A stretch of DNA of 64,000 nucleotides, taken from NCBI GenBank assembly GCA_033239005.1, contig BSQZ01000006.1, positions 37,501 through 101,500 of the forward strand, in the 5' to 3' direction. This stretch comes from Lamellibrachia satsuma (lineage: Eukaryota > Annelida > Polychaeta > Sabellida > Siboglinidae). A program made the position numbers and the translations under genes. Shown piece by piece: positions 36,285-48,796 of this stretch (positions within the stretch are counted from its first letter, which is position 1; the number at the start of each line of letters is the position of its first letter). Below the pieces are notes generated by a model, which made no database searches, was not told the origin of the DNA, and saw only the letters and a program-made list of their open reading frames with translations.

Positions 36285-36518
36285 CTGTTCGCTTTTAAGA
36301 GCTCCTTTGTCCCACCGGCAGCAGGCCCCGTGTATGACGAATTGACAATTGAGTTGTCCACCAGATGTCACTACTACCTCTCCAAATTCGATGCCGTTTG
36401 GTGCGTTCTGTTTGCATTCTGTCCGAAGTGTATGGCCCCCTTTGTCCAGAAGTGCTTTAGACACGTAACCTCTCCACAGCTGAAGGTGACAATTTGTAGA
36501 GTTGACAATCACATCAAC
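36285..36518 (-). pseudogene. Copy C exon: macrodomain 2, central part
   Basis: 234 bp, phase 0-0. VDVIVNSTNCHLQL, FGEVVVTSGGQ and FVIHGACCRW are intact. One substitution against the left arm (A in QNAPNG). Confidence 0.88.
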
Positions 36519-36644
36519 CTGTAAAATTAGACAATTAATTAATTACAATACCACTGTGTGACGTCATTGTCTGCACATTAGTAAACACATTGTATTTCTT
36601 ACAATAATTACAATAAAAAAGTGTAACATGAACATTTGATATGC

Positions 36645-36770
36645 CTTTTCTTTTGCGATTTCAGATTTGCACAATGATAGCGTGACGCCTTCTGGTGTCT
36701 TAAGTTGTGTTGTCGCATGATCAGTGTGCTTCATGGAGTTGTGTGGTGATGATTTTGGAGGCTGGCTCTC
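36645..36770 (-). pseudogene. Copy C exon: first strand of macrodomain 2 (boundaries approximate)
   Basis: TPEGVTLSLCKSEIAKEK in phase with the next exon. The inferred donor is AAAAG|GCATAT. The 5' boundary is not resolved. Confidence 0.5.
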
Positions 36771-37207
36771 AGCCCCCAAATATACGAGCAATTTATATTT
36801 TGTTGTAACTTAGACATGTGATCAATACGCCACTGCGTTAGTTGTACAAGAGGTAATCCAAACCAAGATCTACTAACGCCAATATCAGGTATCTTGTTGT
36901 AATAAAAGGTTAAGAGTGTAATGACAGAATTAATTTTTCTGGAGTGATGTTGTGGTGGCTGGTTGAAGGTTTTCACAGTGTTGCTTGCATTGGTGACCAG
37001 TCTGGTCACCAATGTGAAATGTGGTGGTCATTGTTGTCAGTTGATGATTTAACTAAAGAAACATGAAATGTGGCAGTTACTGTGGCATCTAGCTGTCAGA
37101 TGTTGAAGTAACAAATAGAACATAAAATGTGGTGGTGATTGTGACTGCTGGCTGTTACCTGTTGAGATAACATACTTTTTTTTTACAGATACAAAGTCAT
37201 TACTTGC

Positions 37208-37663
37208 CTTTCTTGTGGGAACTATCTTGTCCACGTCGAGAAGATGTCACATCTCTACCAGACACGACGTCAAGACTGTTGCTTAATTCTGACTATGTTT
37301 TCCGACCGATCAACCAGTGACACCTTCTTCACACATTTATGTTGTTTGTCTTCTAGGAAATCTTTCAGAGCAGAGACGATGGTCTTGGTGGCTTTATCAA
37401 GTGGGTAGTGCAAAACGTCACAACTCAATGCGGGAAACGCAACTGAAGACAGGCCCAACTTTTCCACAGCGTGTATGCTTTCAAAGATTGCATCATAGAG
37501 GTCATTCTCCTCATTACTTAGTCCGCCATGCCACCTTGGGCCAACTGCGTGGATCACCTTCTTGCATGGAAGTTGACCTGGCATGGATACATACACATGG
37601 CCGGCTGTCAGCACGCCACTTCGCTGTATATGGTCTCGACACTCCCGCTAATGTCAGGCCCTC
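37208..37663 (-). pseudogene. Copy C exon: second half of macro1
   Basis: The acceptor is GATGCAG and the donor AAAG|GCAAGT (GC class). Relative to copy A one base is lost after GPDI (near 37652) and two near 37290. Between them the domain reads well: LTAGHVYVSMPGQLPCKKV, IHAVGPRWHGG, LGLSSVAFPALSCDVLHYP and ALKDFLEDKQHK. The length of 456 bp is three less than in copy A, so phase is kept over the exon as a whole, but the middle is out of frame. Confidence 0.8.
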
Positions 37664-38172
37664 CTGCATCAACAGTACACATTTCAGTGGTAAACCACTG
37701 CCTGCTTGCATATCAACTTGACTGCAAAATTATTATTATAATGACATTAATGATACTAATTCCAAGACTTGTATATTGGCAATTATTCTACTAAACATGG
37801 CATCTCTCTAACTCTCTGTGTGGCTGACTTCTGTCTCAAGAAAAATGTCTTCTAAGTACGGGTCTTTGAAGTGTTGCATGACATATAAAGTTAGGTAAAT
37901 TTAATCCGTTTCTTTCTTTTCACGTTTATGACAAGCATTTATCAAAACCATCATCAAGGGCATTAGGCAAACAAGCCAAACCAGTTTAAATTATTAAAGA
38001 CAAAAATTACATCCCCAATTTTCAATGTGTTTGGGATGTGACAAATATACTTTCTTAAATATTACAAAATAAACACTCAATCTGTTTAATTAAATTTGAA
38101 TCCTATTTAGTTATGTTAGCTGTTGGTGATAATAAAATTCGCTATATTTTCTTTGGTATACGTAGACAATAA

Positions 38173-39894
38173 CTGCATCAACGACTGCTTTTGCTAGTCC
38201 TCTGCAGTGATCCAGTCGTTCATTGGCAGCATTGACGATTGGAACGTTGTCAGATCGCCTTGAATCACTTCTACAGTGACACCGCCAGGTAGATCCACCC
38301 TCGACCCGACGAAGCCCCCCTCTCCACTCCCATGCGTAAATCTGCCTCCTTCTGCTTCTCGCTGAGAAAACTTCCTAGTGTCGACAATCATAACCTTGTG
38401 GTAGCCTTCAAGTTGTTTAAGGGAATGTTTTCCAGTTAGACTCTCCAGGAACTTTGGCATGCCTGGCTTGTCTATCACGAGCTGATCGGTTTTGACATCC
38501 TTTGCCATTGTCTGTAGTTGCTGTATAGCTTGCTTGTGCCTATCGCCGTATGCCGTCACAACAAACCCACAACGTCCGTCTGTCTTCATTGTAACAGTGA
38601 CTTTTGGGTTAGCTTTCATCACTTGGTTGAGGTCTTCCTTCATGTAGTTGCCCATGTAGTCTGCAACGCCATACTCCAGGTCATCAAAAGTCTCTGTCTT
38701 AGCGTTGTCTGCTAGAAAATCTTTAACTTCCTTAAGTGCTTCTTCGTATGGCGTCTTTGCTCCCGCCACAGTGACACTATCCTCATTCTCATTGATCATG
38801 AGTAGTCCACTGTTCTCGGACTGGAGCTTAGTCACCAATTCCCTCCATTTCTCTCCGGCAGACATATTGGCTATGTCAGCAGGAAACGTGAATTTACAGG
38901 CTTCAATCGTGATCGTTTTGATGGCAACACTGAGGTCTCGGTCATTCAGGGCATATACCTTGAGTGTCTTGCTTTCCATGCTGTTGTCAAACACAGCACA
39001 TATGTGTTTGGTCTTAAAGTTTTTCATTAAGTATTTCTTTATCCTTGTGCCATTGATGAGGCCGATCATTAACCTGGACATAGCTATCGACCTCTCTCTC
39101 ATAGCATTTAAGATGTCATACATCGCTACCTTGGCTGACTCAACGTCACTTGGCATTCCAGTGAATTTGACCTCATGTGATTCCATGTCAATAACAACGT
39201 TCATGTCTTGGAAGTTGTTCTCCTGCTCTGACCTGAATGCTTTTGCATTCAACATTCGTAGACATTGCAACTCCAGTCCAGACTTAACTTCAGTGACAAT
39301 TGTTGCTGCCCTGGTCATTTCCTCTTGGACATGTGAGTGGTCACGCTTGAGGCGGGAACACACATCTTCAACTTCAGTTCTTCCACCCGTGACATGCACC
39401 ATGCATGCATCTTGATCTACATCAACATGGATGTTGCTTGGATCAAGATCATCCACGTAGCCGATGCGTTCTGCAAACCTCCCCCAAACTTCCTGCAAAG
39501 TGTCAATATCCTCGGATGCATATTCTCTATCCAGGACATCCAGGAAGATCTTCGGTGCATCCTGGCTCCATGTCTTCGCTCGTTGTTGTGCATTCTTCAT
39601 GTTGTGGGTAATTGTCAACTCAATACTTCTAGATGTGTCACTGTAGGAGTCCCACTCAACAGCGGCGGCAACATCAGTCATCTTGTCGTTTACCAGTTGC
39701 TGACAAATGTGTGACTTTGAAATGAAATTCAGCAAATGTGCATTCAACCCAGTGACTGTTACATTCTCCGGAATCCATCCACCTGGCATCGTCGTGTCGT
39801 GAAGGAATCAGTCCCACACTGTCGTAGAAAGCTGTTACTTGCAAGGTTTGATTTCCAAAAGTGTGGTTCTGTACGTCAAGGATATTTCTAACAG
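38173..39894 (-). pseudogene. Copy C large exon: RRM end, KH-like region, first half of macro1
   Basis: Starts after GTTGCAG, opposite the copy A exon 5918-7651. A 5-bp loss near 39806 breaks the frame just after FYDSVGLIP. From 39789 the frame is open for 531 codons through the KH-like repeats to VDLPGGVTVEVIQGDLTTF, where a 10-bp loss ruins the strand ADAIVNAAN. The donor position reads CAG|TT instead of CAG|GT. The left arm duplicates only the part below 39240. Confidence 0.85.
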
Positions 39895-40116
39895 CTGCAA
39901 CAATGAACCATTGAATGTGAAATAAAATGTAATTTGATAACAAACAACAACAAAAACGTCCTGTTAATTACCAAACAGAGACACATCAGCATAATGGAAT
40001 GAAATATGACATCAGTAAGAACTTAGAATATAAGGCATTATTTAGAAACAGAACATAACATACATGGTATACATGGCTAGATAGTTGTGGATGACATTCC
40101 ACGAATACAATAATGT

Positions 40117-40261
40117 CAGTGGCATATTTGGGGAGGCCATTGGCCCCCCTTTTTGGCTTATTGTTCCCCGTATTTTTCCATTGTGTCGCTACATGATAGC
40201 ATGGGTAACTAAGCTTGGCCCCCTTTGGCCTCCCCTTTGCGAGATCCTAGATACGCCACTG
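40117..40261 (-). mobile_element. hAT-type MITE in copy C intron
   Basis: Same element and position as 5543-5699 in copy A: ends CAGTGGCGTATCTAGG and CAGTGGCATATTTGGG. The target duplication has decayed. The shared insertion shows that the A/C duplication came later. Confidence 0.8.
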
Positions 40262-40339
40262 CAGTATATACTGATACAACATTGGACGAATAAAGGCATA
40301 ATTACATCTCCGTTACTCTTTATGATTACTTAAACTTAC

Positions 40340-40573
40340 TGGCGTTGTCTGCTACTTCCACAAGTGCGTAATCTTGTTCGTGGTATACGTGTATACGAGT
40401 CACATTGCCTCCTCCAGAGCGCTTCTTGTTGTCAAAGTACAATCCAAGTTTCTCTTCAGTCAAACCGCCAATGTTGTGAACTTGAATTCGTCGCGTCTCT
40501 GCCACCCGCTGCACACTTATCATTGTTCCCCGCAGTGGCTTTGTCACACACAACTCCCGCAGAGAGTCGAAGT
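40340..40573 (-). pseudogene. Copy C exon: C-half RRM plus N-half RRM
   Basis: 234 bp between TTGTAG|ACTTC and CCA|GTAAGT, phase 1-1. DFDSLRELCVTKPLRGTM closes one RRM; IQVHNIGG, LYFDNKKRSGGGNV and ALVEVADNA open the last. This exon itself is intact and is the best-conserved RRM in the window. Confidence 0.88.
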
Positions 40574-40784
40574 CTACAACATATCGCATTCTCTCTTATC
40601 AACATGAAACACTACTCAAAAAATGCACAGTCCAGCAACATTGTCATCTTCATTTCATTGGTGTCTTCTGAATTCAGACGCAAGTTGTTTTAGATACGTT
40701 TGACAGTATCCCTGGTCTATCCATGTTTTGGATGCCAAGTAACCATCTCTCTCACAATTGAAATATTTATATAGATATTAACTT

Positions 40785-43235
40785 TCTAATTAACAGGTCT
40801 GGCAATGCTCAGCCAGAAAACAACGTGGTTTGAAAACCACAACCATATTCATGTATAAAATAAATGGCAACACAACTAGTATTCACCCAAATGAATTATC
40901 GTTCCAAGTAAAGTTAAATATGACACACCTTAAACATATACAATTATGCAAAACAATGCCATGGCAGCAGCCATATTAGATGAAAATATTATGCTTAATA
41001 ACATATAAAACAGCCATCAGTTCCAACAGAATCTAGATGAGAGACTCTGATACACCGAAAGAGAATCTCTCGATATATGATGAATGGACCTCGCTCCACA
41101 ACATCACCAAAGTATGTGAAGAAACACTTGGCTATCAAACCAAACACTATCAAAATTGGCTTGATGACAATGACACAACAATCAAAGATCTGATAGACAA
41201 GAAACGAGCTGCCTTTATGGATTGTCGCCTGCAGAGAAAAAATGTAACGTCAAGAACCAATGGTGGACCACAAACACAGGATGCGTGATTTCTTCACAGC
41301 CACCAGAGCCATCTATGGACCTATGCGCAGACATACCGCGCCTCTGCGCTCAAAAGATGGCTCCGCTCTTGTCATTCAAAAGGAAAACATCCCAAATCGT
41401 TGGCAAGAACATTTCTCTGAATTACTCAATCGTGACTCCCGAGTTGAACCTGATACAGTCTACAGTATTCCTCAGACACCGATTAGGACAGAGGTCGACG
41501 AACTGTCATTTCTTGAAGAGGTGCGCAGAGCCGTTGTCCAAATGAAGAACAACAAGTCCCCCGGTAGTGAGGCATCCCCAGTGAAATATATAGGCATGGA
41601 GGAGAAATCTTAACCCACCACTAACATCAACTCTTTCTGAAGATCTGGAATACTGAGGAAATACCCCAGGACTTAAAGGATGCCATGATCGTCACCATCT
41701 TTAAAAAGGGTGACAGGGCTGACTGTGGCAACTTCCGTGGGATCTCCCTACTATCAGTTGATGGAAAGATTCTTGCCAAAGTCCTGCTCAACTGACTACA
41801 ACCACTATAGGAGAGCATCTTACCCGAAACACAATGCAGTTTCCGACCCACATGTGGCACTGCAGACATGATTTTTGTTGCTCGTCAAGTGCAGGAAAAA
41901 TGTTGTGAGCAAAGACATGACCTATATTTTGTCCTTATTGATCTAAGACATTTGACTCTGGGAACAGAGACGCTTTATAGGGCTGCCTTGCCCGTCTGGG
42001 ATGTCCTAAATTTGTCTCTGTTACTCGACAATTACACGAGAATATGCATGATGGTGATCAATCGGAACCCTTTATCAACAACACTAGTGTGAAACAGGGC
42101 TGTGTATCTTTTCTATTTTTCTGGCTGCTTTCCTATCACATGCGAAGATCGATCTAGTTAAGGGAGTGAACATCATATATCGTACTGATGGTGGTGTGTT
42201 AAAGCTAAGCCATCTCAAGGCTAAATCGAAAGTAAAAACAGTAACCATTGTTGGTCTTCAGTACGCAGGCGACTGTGCAGTTGTCGCTCACTCAGCACAA
42301 GATCTCCAGAACACGTTTAATGCCCTTGTAGATGCATATAGGCTCTTCGGACTCCCAGTCAACGCCACAAAGACAACAATTCTACATCAACCGGCACAAC
42401 CATCAGCTACAACACCACCACCAAACATTATCATAGTAGAAGGCACTGCTCTTGGTAATGTTGACCATTTCGCATACTTAGGAAGCAACCTTTCCAGTCC
42501 AGCACACATTGATGCGAAAATTCAGTACAAAATAAAATGTGCCTGCGCTGCCTATGGAAGACTAAAAAACCGTGTATTCGATGAATGTGGGTTTAGGACA
42601 TCTACTAAGATCCTGGTATACAAAGCTGTCATGCTGCCCACACTTTTGTATGGCAGCGAAACATGGGTAATGCAACGTCACCACATCAAAGCTCTTGAAC
42701 AATTTCAACAGCGCACACTCAGAGGTATCCTGTGTGTCTGCTGGCAAGACCGAACAACCAGTGGATTCTTGGACATGCATGCACCACCAGCATTGAGGCA
42801 CGGCTGGTTAAAACTCAGCTATGTTGGGCCAGACACCAGAGTTCCAAAGCAATTATTTTATGCCCAACTTACCACTGGCAAACGTGCTACCGGGGGGCAA
42901 CACAAACGGTACAAAGCCGAAATTAAAACAAACCTGAAGAAATGCAGCATAGATACAACCACCTGGGAAACTGATTGTGAAGACCGTGTGCGATGGAGAT
43001 CCATCAGCAAAACCGGAGTGGAACGTTTTGAACAAAACTGTGTGCGGCAGGATCTGCAAATCGTGAATCGGCCTGTTCAGTCACCGACGCACTCATCGGA
43101 CATAACTGGACACCATCACCATCTTCAATATGACTCGGATTCATCATACTCGACAACGAGCGATTGCGAGAGAGATGACAATATTATACATAATAACCTC
43201 ATCAACAGTTTGATTTAACAGTGAGGATAGGTGTT
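40785..43235 (+). mobile_element. LINE fragment (reverse transcriptase) in copy C intron
   Basis: The + strand, opposite to the gene, encodes a linker region (NDTTIKDLIDKKRAAFMDC), an RT with FKKGDRADCGNFRGIS and YRTDGGVLKLSH...QYAGDCAVVAH (the catalytic YADD is YAGD, so inactive), then a long C-terminal domain open from 42166 to 43218 (ALGNVDHFAYLGSNLS, LYGSETWVMQRHH). The endonuclease is missing. It is homologous to 2300-4985 in copy A, with matching flanks. Confidence 0.87.
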
Positions 43236-43322
43236 TCCGCAATACATTATAAAATACACCTGAAATAATATCCTAATTTAGCATTATTTAGGTTCATAAT
43301 TACACTAGAATACGTTGCTTAC

Positions 43323-43589
43323 CTGGGGAAGGGTAGCTGAACTGTAGCATTACAACTCCTGGTTCTTTAGTTAAGATCACTCGCTCAATTTCATTACTAA
43401 TGTTTGGTGTTGAGAAGAATGTCTTCACATTGTCACTTGTACACTGTGGTGATACTCCGGATAGGAGAAACATATCATCTTCGAATGGGCCTTGTACGTC
43501 AGTTATACACATTGGTGGCCTCATCAATTTCATATGAACTATTACCTGATCGATGATCAGTGACTCCTTCTGAGCAACCCGACTGGCAC
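43323..43589 (-). pseudogene. Copy C exon: C-half RRM plus divergent N-half RRM
   Basis: 267 bp, phase 1-1. GASRVAQKESLIID closes one RRM; DMFLLSGVSPQCTSDNVKTF and PGVVMLQFSYPSP form the next. One codon (D) longer than the copy A partner. No lesion. Confidence 0.8.
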
Positions 43590-43864
43590 CTGTAAGATAT
43601 TGATGGAAGTGGCAATTTGTGCATGGGCGAGCATTGTATCATTATGATTATGTTTTACTTACAAGACAATGCTTAACACAATTATTATCATCTATAACCA
43701 AGTACTGTGCTACCTACAACAGTGAACTGATAATCGATTATTTCAACAAATATGAGAGCTACAATATCTTCGTCAGTGTTGTACTATAAGCTTTGTAATG
43801 TTGCATGTTCCACATCACTTCATATATATACAACATCATAACATAACATAATAGTTGAACTTAC

Positions 43865-44131
43865 ACCCGGCATCCGTGAAAGTTATGAATGCTAAGCCTT
43901 CTTCCTGATCATACTCCAACTCATCAATTTCCCCGCCTCCAGATATGTGCCGACTCTCAAAGAACAGTGATAGAAAGTCCTTCGATGTATGACTGTCAAT
44001 TCCAGACACTTTGACAGCCTTTGGTCAGCATGACTCGCGATCAAGTCCCACGTATATATCACTGAGAGGGGTGACTGTTAGTTGCGTACCATTCAGTTGC
44101 AGCCTGTTTGAACTCATCAACCTGGTTGCAC
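43865..44131 (-). pseudogene. Copy C exon: C-half plus N-half RRM, with stop
   Basis: 267 bp, phase 1-1, partner of 1346-1612. GATRLMSSNRLQLNGTQLTV closes one RRM; after DRESC a TGA replaces the CGA of copy A (a CpG-type transition). Then VKVSGIDSHTSKDFLSLFFE and SGGGEIDELEYD follow. A clear nonsense change, not a homopolymer effect. Confidence 0.85.
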
Positions 44132-45056
44132 CTAATGGGAACAAACCAATTGTTAAATGTCAGTTTAACGTTGAATTCTGGCATTTCCATTTACTGTACT
44201 CCTTGAAGGAATACCTTTGTGAAAAGACGTGTTTACATATAAACAATAGTTTCCTGTGATTTTTAGTTGCGTGAAGAAACCAACATACTATATTATACTA
44301 ACATTACCCTTGTCATAATTAATTCAGTTCATCAATTCGTGTTTTAAGAGTCAAATATTTAGTGGTCACTTCTAGGGTAAACAAGTAGGTGTAATCAAAA
44401 TACATGAATCCTACACTTCTTTTTTTAGAATTTGACTTCAAAGTGAATTAAATAAAATATACTTACAAAATATAAATATATAAAGTTCATCGAATAGCTC
44501 AAAATACAATTTAGTTCCAAGACCGATGGCATCACTCCTGCTTATTACTCCTGTTCAATTAGTGTCGTTTGACTACCAAAAGGCTGTCATGGTACACACT
44601 TTTATTCACTCGTGTAACGGGTAACCCGGTAAATGTTTATAAACTGAAATTTACTCTTAGTGGCTTGTCAGAACAAACACATATGGCAGAGATGTTCGAA
44701 AATGCGACACAATTGACGTCATATTCTGCAATCAATTGTCCAAGTAGATTTTTGTAAGACTAGCATACCTCTTTTAAACCCTTGAAGTAACTCTGAAACC
44801 TTTATGGCTTCAAAAAACAAGCACAATTAAGTGAGATATTGGTCTACATTTATATGATATAACCTGCAGATAGAACACACTTTAGAATAATGAGTTGGAT
44901 ATGTCAAAGAACATCTAACACAGAAATCAACGAGTATTGGATATGGCATACATACTGAGTACATAGGTATGCAATAACAGAAAGTCACACTAGCGGTGAA
45001 TTCTTACAAAGGTGACATAACTATTGAACAGCCCCTAAGTGTTAGAATAACATCAC
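44132..45056. other. Intron of copy C, part shared with copy A
   Basis: 44140-44460 aligns with 1030-1345 of copy A. 44460-45056 has no recognised content. Confidence 0.5.
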
Positions 45057-45296
45057 CTTGGGGATTCCTGAATTCAACTACAGTCACACCTGTATCTTCA
45101 TCACAGTCGCAAGATTCCATCTCATTTTCTCCTTAATTGTTTTCGACGAACAACTCTATCACATCTTTGGATGTCCCAGGTTTGAATCCAGTAATCCTAA
45201 CAATCCGGGCAGAAGTTTGTTCTGTAGCAGTAGAAGTCGGTGTCCTGTTTTGTACATTGATTCCTTTTGTCACACTGGCAGCAGGCCGTTGCACAG
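45057..45296 (-). pseudogene. Copy C exon: linker plus N-half of an RRM, with stop
   Basis: A short exon with no long start-to-stop frame. On the - strand, ATTTTCAG|CTGTGC to CCCAAG|GTGATG, 240 bp, phase 1-1. In that phase it reads AVQRPAASVTKG, a Thr-rich linker, then ARIVRITGFKPGTSKDVIEL, FVENN, a TAA, GENEMESCDCDEDTG and VTVVEFRNPQ: strand 1, helix 1, a loop and strand 3 of a PARP14-type RRM. The TAA lies where copy-specific KKRSGGG-type residues would be. It supplies the N-half that pairs with the start of 43865-44131. Confidence 0.75.
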
Positions 45297-45659
45297 CTGA
45301 AAATCAAAGAGGTGTTGTGTCACGATTATACGAAACCTAATGTCACGGCTGATGTAGACATGTTCCACTGTTCCCTTCGTGTTCTTGCATGTTCTAGGGA
45401 GTCGAATACACAAGGTAAACAAGAACGTGAATAAAACAAACATATCATTATAATCAACTAAAAATAAAAGAACCAATCCATCTTCTAATTTGTACACATA
45501 AACCCCATTGTTTATATTTGGAAATTTTATCCATATGCTGATATAATATCAATGTGTGTCCCTCGTTTGCCAAGAAACAAATTATGTCTCTCCATGTCTT
45601 TGCACGTATGCCTCTGCCTCGCTTTCTCTTTTCATGCATACACATTATACAAAATATGC

Positions 45660-47190
45660 TTCTTTCCTAGTCATTTATAGTATATAAGTTGATTGATACA
45701 GTTTTTTAGTAGAAGTGTTGGAAATGGGTCACGATCACACAATTTATTAGGAGATTTTTTAATAATAATGAGAACTTCACTAGTATTTCCAGGTGTGAAA
45801 CACTGTAGTGTATTTTTTAAAAACTGGTGGTTCAGGGAATTCATAGCCATTATCATTAATGACAAAATTTGATCGAATGCGAGCAATCTGTGAAGTATTT
45901 TGAAAAAGAACTACACAACGTATCCAGCGAAGAATGTTCAGGTAGTGCTTTTAATTTCTGCCGATGTAGATTTGTGTTTACTGATTTCCACATCCGGCAA
46001 GGGTTTTCAGAATTTTTTGAGATTAAATGTGTATAGAAATCAGACTTTGCTTTTGACATCATGTGATTGCATATATGTAGCTGTTTAGTATAACGGGATC
46101 GATCAATTGGAAAATTTAATTGCATGAGACATCCATGGTGATGGAAGGCGAACTTGTACACTTTTGGTTTGTTTAGGGGCATGTTTATCCAGGAGTTTAC
46201 TTAATGTTTCATGGTACTGACTAACAAGCTCGCATAATGTAGATTTAGTTTGGATCAAAAGATCGAAATTTGCAAGATCATCATGAAGGGTATTTATGTT
46301 AATGTTATTTATTGGTCGGAATGTGATCATTTTTGTCTAGGTCTTGACTCGATTTGCAACCACAAATCAATAATGACACAAAGGTGATCTGATAAACCAT
46401 CAGTAGGAAATACTGCCTTGATGTCACTGCAAGTAGATCTAATAATAAGCAAATCGAACCAATGACCATGAAAATGAGCAGGAAATGAAACGTGTCGATG
46501 TAATGCATATGTTTGAAGCACATCAATGAATGATCTAGTATTTAAACTTGATAGATCAATGTGGATATTGAAATCTCCAAACATGTAAAGGTTTTCTTGG
46601 AATTGTAAGGTGGTTTCAAGGAAATCTGGAAATTCATTAAAAAAATCTATTCGTGCTTGCAGGAGGATGGTAGATGCATATAACTTTAGCAGATATGGAT
46701 AAATGTTTTATAACAATACATATTACCTCAAAGCTGTGGTACTGAGGTGTATGAATAATTTCTACTTTATATGTTTCAGGTACAAGAAATGCGACTCCAC
46801 CACCCCTACCTGAATGGCGGGGGTGATGGTATAGGCAAAAACCATATATGGACAATTGTCCGCAAGACAGGCTGATGTATCAAATGCTGATAGCCATGTC
46901 TCTGTCAAAGCTAACATGTCTATGTGTTTAGATAACATCAGATCAGAAAGGGCAGCAGATCTATGACGAACAGATCTAAGATTTGTAGTGGCAAAGCGCA
47001 TGTTTTGAAATGTTTTTGGTCCAGGATTTATTGAGACATCACCTGCAAGGAGGATGATAGGCAGCCTAAATGTTGGGTTAAAACCAGATTTTGTATACAA
47101 TGTTCTGTGTGTACATAGACCAAGACAAGAAAGATGTAAAACAGAGTCTAATGGTATAGGTTTACACACTGGTTAAAAGTAGTTTAATAT
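45660..47190 (-). mobile_element. L2-type LINE, 5' part, 3'-truncated
   Basis: On the - strand the 5' region encodes LLAGDVSINPGP, MRFATTNLRSVRHRSAALSD, MLALTETWLS (endonuclease), then LLIIRSTCSD and TDGLSDHLCV, and stops before the RT fingers at about 45670. Several frame breaks. It overlaps in content with 53230-54207, the same family. It lies in the copy C intron between exons 47316-47426 and 45057-45296. Confidence 0.8.
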
Positions 47191-47315
47191 GTTTTGATGT
47201 TCATTCGTTGTTGACATTTCATTGAAATGTGAACATACTGAAGCACTGCCAGTTGATTTTATATATTCTCAGCCCACTATGTGTAAATCTGTCCAAGTGG
47301 TAGTAAACATTAAAC

Positions 47316-47426
47316 CTGTAATGCTGTGTTCCACGCTCCTTTGTTTGTCGTCAACCTTTGCTTCAGTCACAGCAAGATCAGCTCCCTCGAGAGACAAACA
47401 TCCACGTTGCAGCACACGTTGGGCAT
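47316..47426 (-). pseudogene. Copy C exon: short C-half of an RRM
   Basis: 111 bp, phase 1-1, CTACAG|ATGCCC to TTACAG|GTTTAA on the - strand. With the split codon it reads DAQRVLQRGCLSLEGADLAV then TEAKVDDKQR: the last helix and strand of an RRM plus linker. It completes the RRM whose N-half is 48485-48796. No equivalent exists in copy A. No lesion. Confidence 0.75.
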
Positions 47427-47715
47427 CTGTAGATCAGGTAAACAATTTGTTGTTTTATTGTGCATATTACATAGTCTATTACTCAAGATAAGTGTAAATG
47501 ATGCGCTATGTGTTTCTTTCTTCATACATTATATATATCCCACTCTGGCATATTATATCATTGCGTTAGAGATGGCGAGTCTCTGACAGGCTACATGTTT
47601 AGCCAGTGTGGAATATTTTACTTCCCCTGGTATAGACCAACGGCTCTTAGCGTGTCTTCCAGAAGACACAAGCAACTATGGGTAAAAAGAATTGCCCACA
47701 TTTCGAAATGGTAGC

Positions 47716-47783
47716 AGGTGGCTTCGAACACTGGTCCTCTCGATCGACAGTCCGGCGTTCTACCGCCAAGTCACCGCGCCCCA
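47716..47783 (-). mobile_element. tRNA-derived SINE head (pseudo-tRNA)
   Basis: The - strand reads GGGCGCGGTGACTTGGCGG, an A-box-like GGCGGTAGAACGCCGG, then an arm with GGACTGTCGATC and a B-box-like GTGTTCGAAGCC. The length and order fit a tRNA-like RNA polymerase III promoter. Stems are imperfect, so it is not a functional tRNA. A second B-box-like GGTTCGAATCC occurs on the - strand near 48285. Confidence 0.5.
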
Positions 47784-48484
47784 TTTGTTGCCAATATGTG
47801 TTCTCTTCTGTTTAGGCTACTAGGTATTCTAACACGTAGTCAAGTCTAGCATTTAACAGTAGAATAAACATGTCATAATTCTGAGCAAGCAAGTCACTCA
47901 ATCAACGAATCCCATAATTCATATACGTATGTCTGGGTCCTCTTGTCTTCCACCTTCACCACGTTGTTGTTCCCACCCACATTTGGCCATTTCTAGTAGA
48001 TGTTTAGCTAAAGGTAAAACAGGTACATTCTTATGTAGCGTGGTGTCCAGTCCTTGGGACTTCGAAGCACATTACACTTCACCAACGGGCAGACCAGTTC
48101 ATTCCAATGCCATTTCAAATTTTCATGGAAAGCACCCAGCCACGCTGCAATTACTGTGCGAAGACTATTCGCTCAGATATCCATCTCCATTTGTAGCCAA
48201 GTATTCATTTAAGCAACTGAGAGAACTGTGGCAACGTGGGGAGAATGAAATTGACAAAGCTTTGAAAAGGCAGCAAGAGGATTCGAACCCGGGTTCCCTC
48301 GCCATGCTAACGTGCCCCATATATTTTGCATGATCAGTGCTATTTTACATTTGTACTGAGAGTATCAAGGAATACCTTGTCTTGTTAAGGTGAATGTTGC
48401 TTACAGTTGAGGATGTTATTTGTGTCATATTATGTCTGCTAACATAGGACACATGAGGAGTATTCTTTATAATAAACATTGTAC

Positions 48485-48796
48485 CTTCAATGTTGCAGAA
48501 TGTGAGTGTTGCTTCGTGTTTGAATATTCTGTAGTCAACGTTTTCCAAGGGACCACCACCCGATCGTTTCTTGCTCTGAAAGAACATTGTGAGCAACTCA
48601 TTTGTAGTCTTCAGACTGATGCCTCTCACAAAGACCACATTACTGGAAGCTGACAACACTGGAACTGGTGCTCTGGCACTCACAGCAGGAGCTTTAAGCC
48701 ATGGTTTTGCTGTGATGACTGGTTTTTGGAAACTACCAGAATCACCTGTTGTAGTTAAGTCTTGTGTATTAATCTCGTCTGTTTGGAAACTTGCAT
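48485..48796 (-). pseudogene. Copy C exon: long linker plus N-half of an RRM
   Basis: 312 bp, TTTTGCAG|ATGCAA to TTGAAG|GTACAA, phase 1-1. A 60-residue Thr/Ser/Pro-rich linker precedes NVVFVRGISLKTTNELLTMF, FQSKKRSGGGPLE and TLTFCNIE. Orthologous to exon 1-231 of copy A and intact. Confidence 0.85.

Noticed and set aside
38705..39415. 236-codon frame on the + strand, and its counterpart at 17935-18843 on the - strand
   Set aside because: Antisense shadows of the KH-like exon; no family resemblance.
47716..47783. Functional tRNA gene
   Set aside because: Stems do not pair well and the A box is atypical; a SINE head is more likely.
47929..48333. 134-codon frame on the + strand
   Set aside because: No recognised domain. 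Its end (RQQEDSNPGSL) is the translation of a tRNA-like B box in a SINE fragment, a common false gene pattern.
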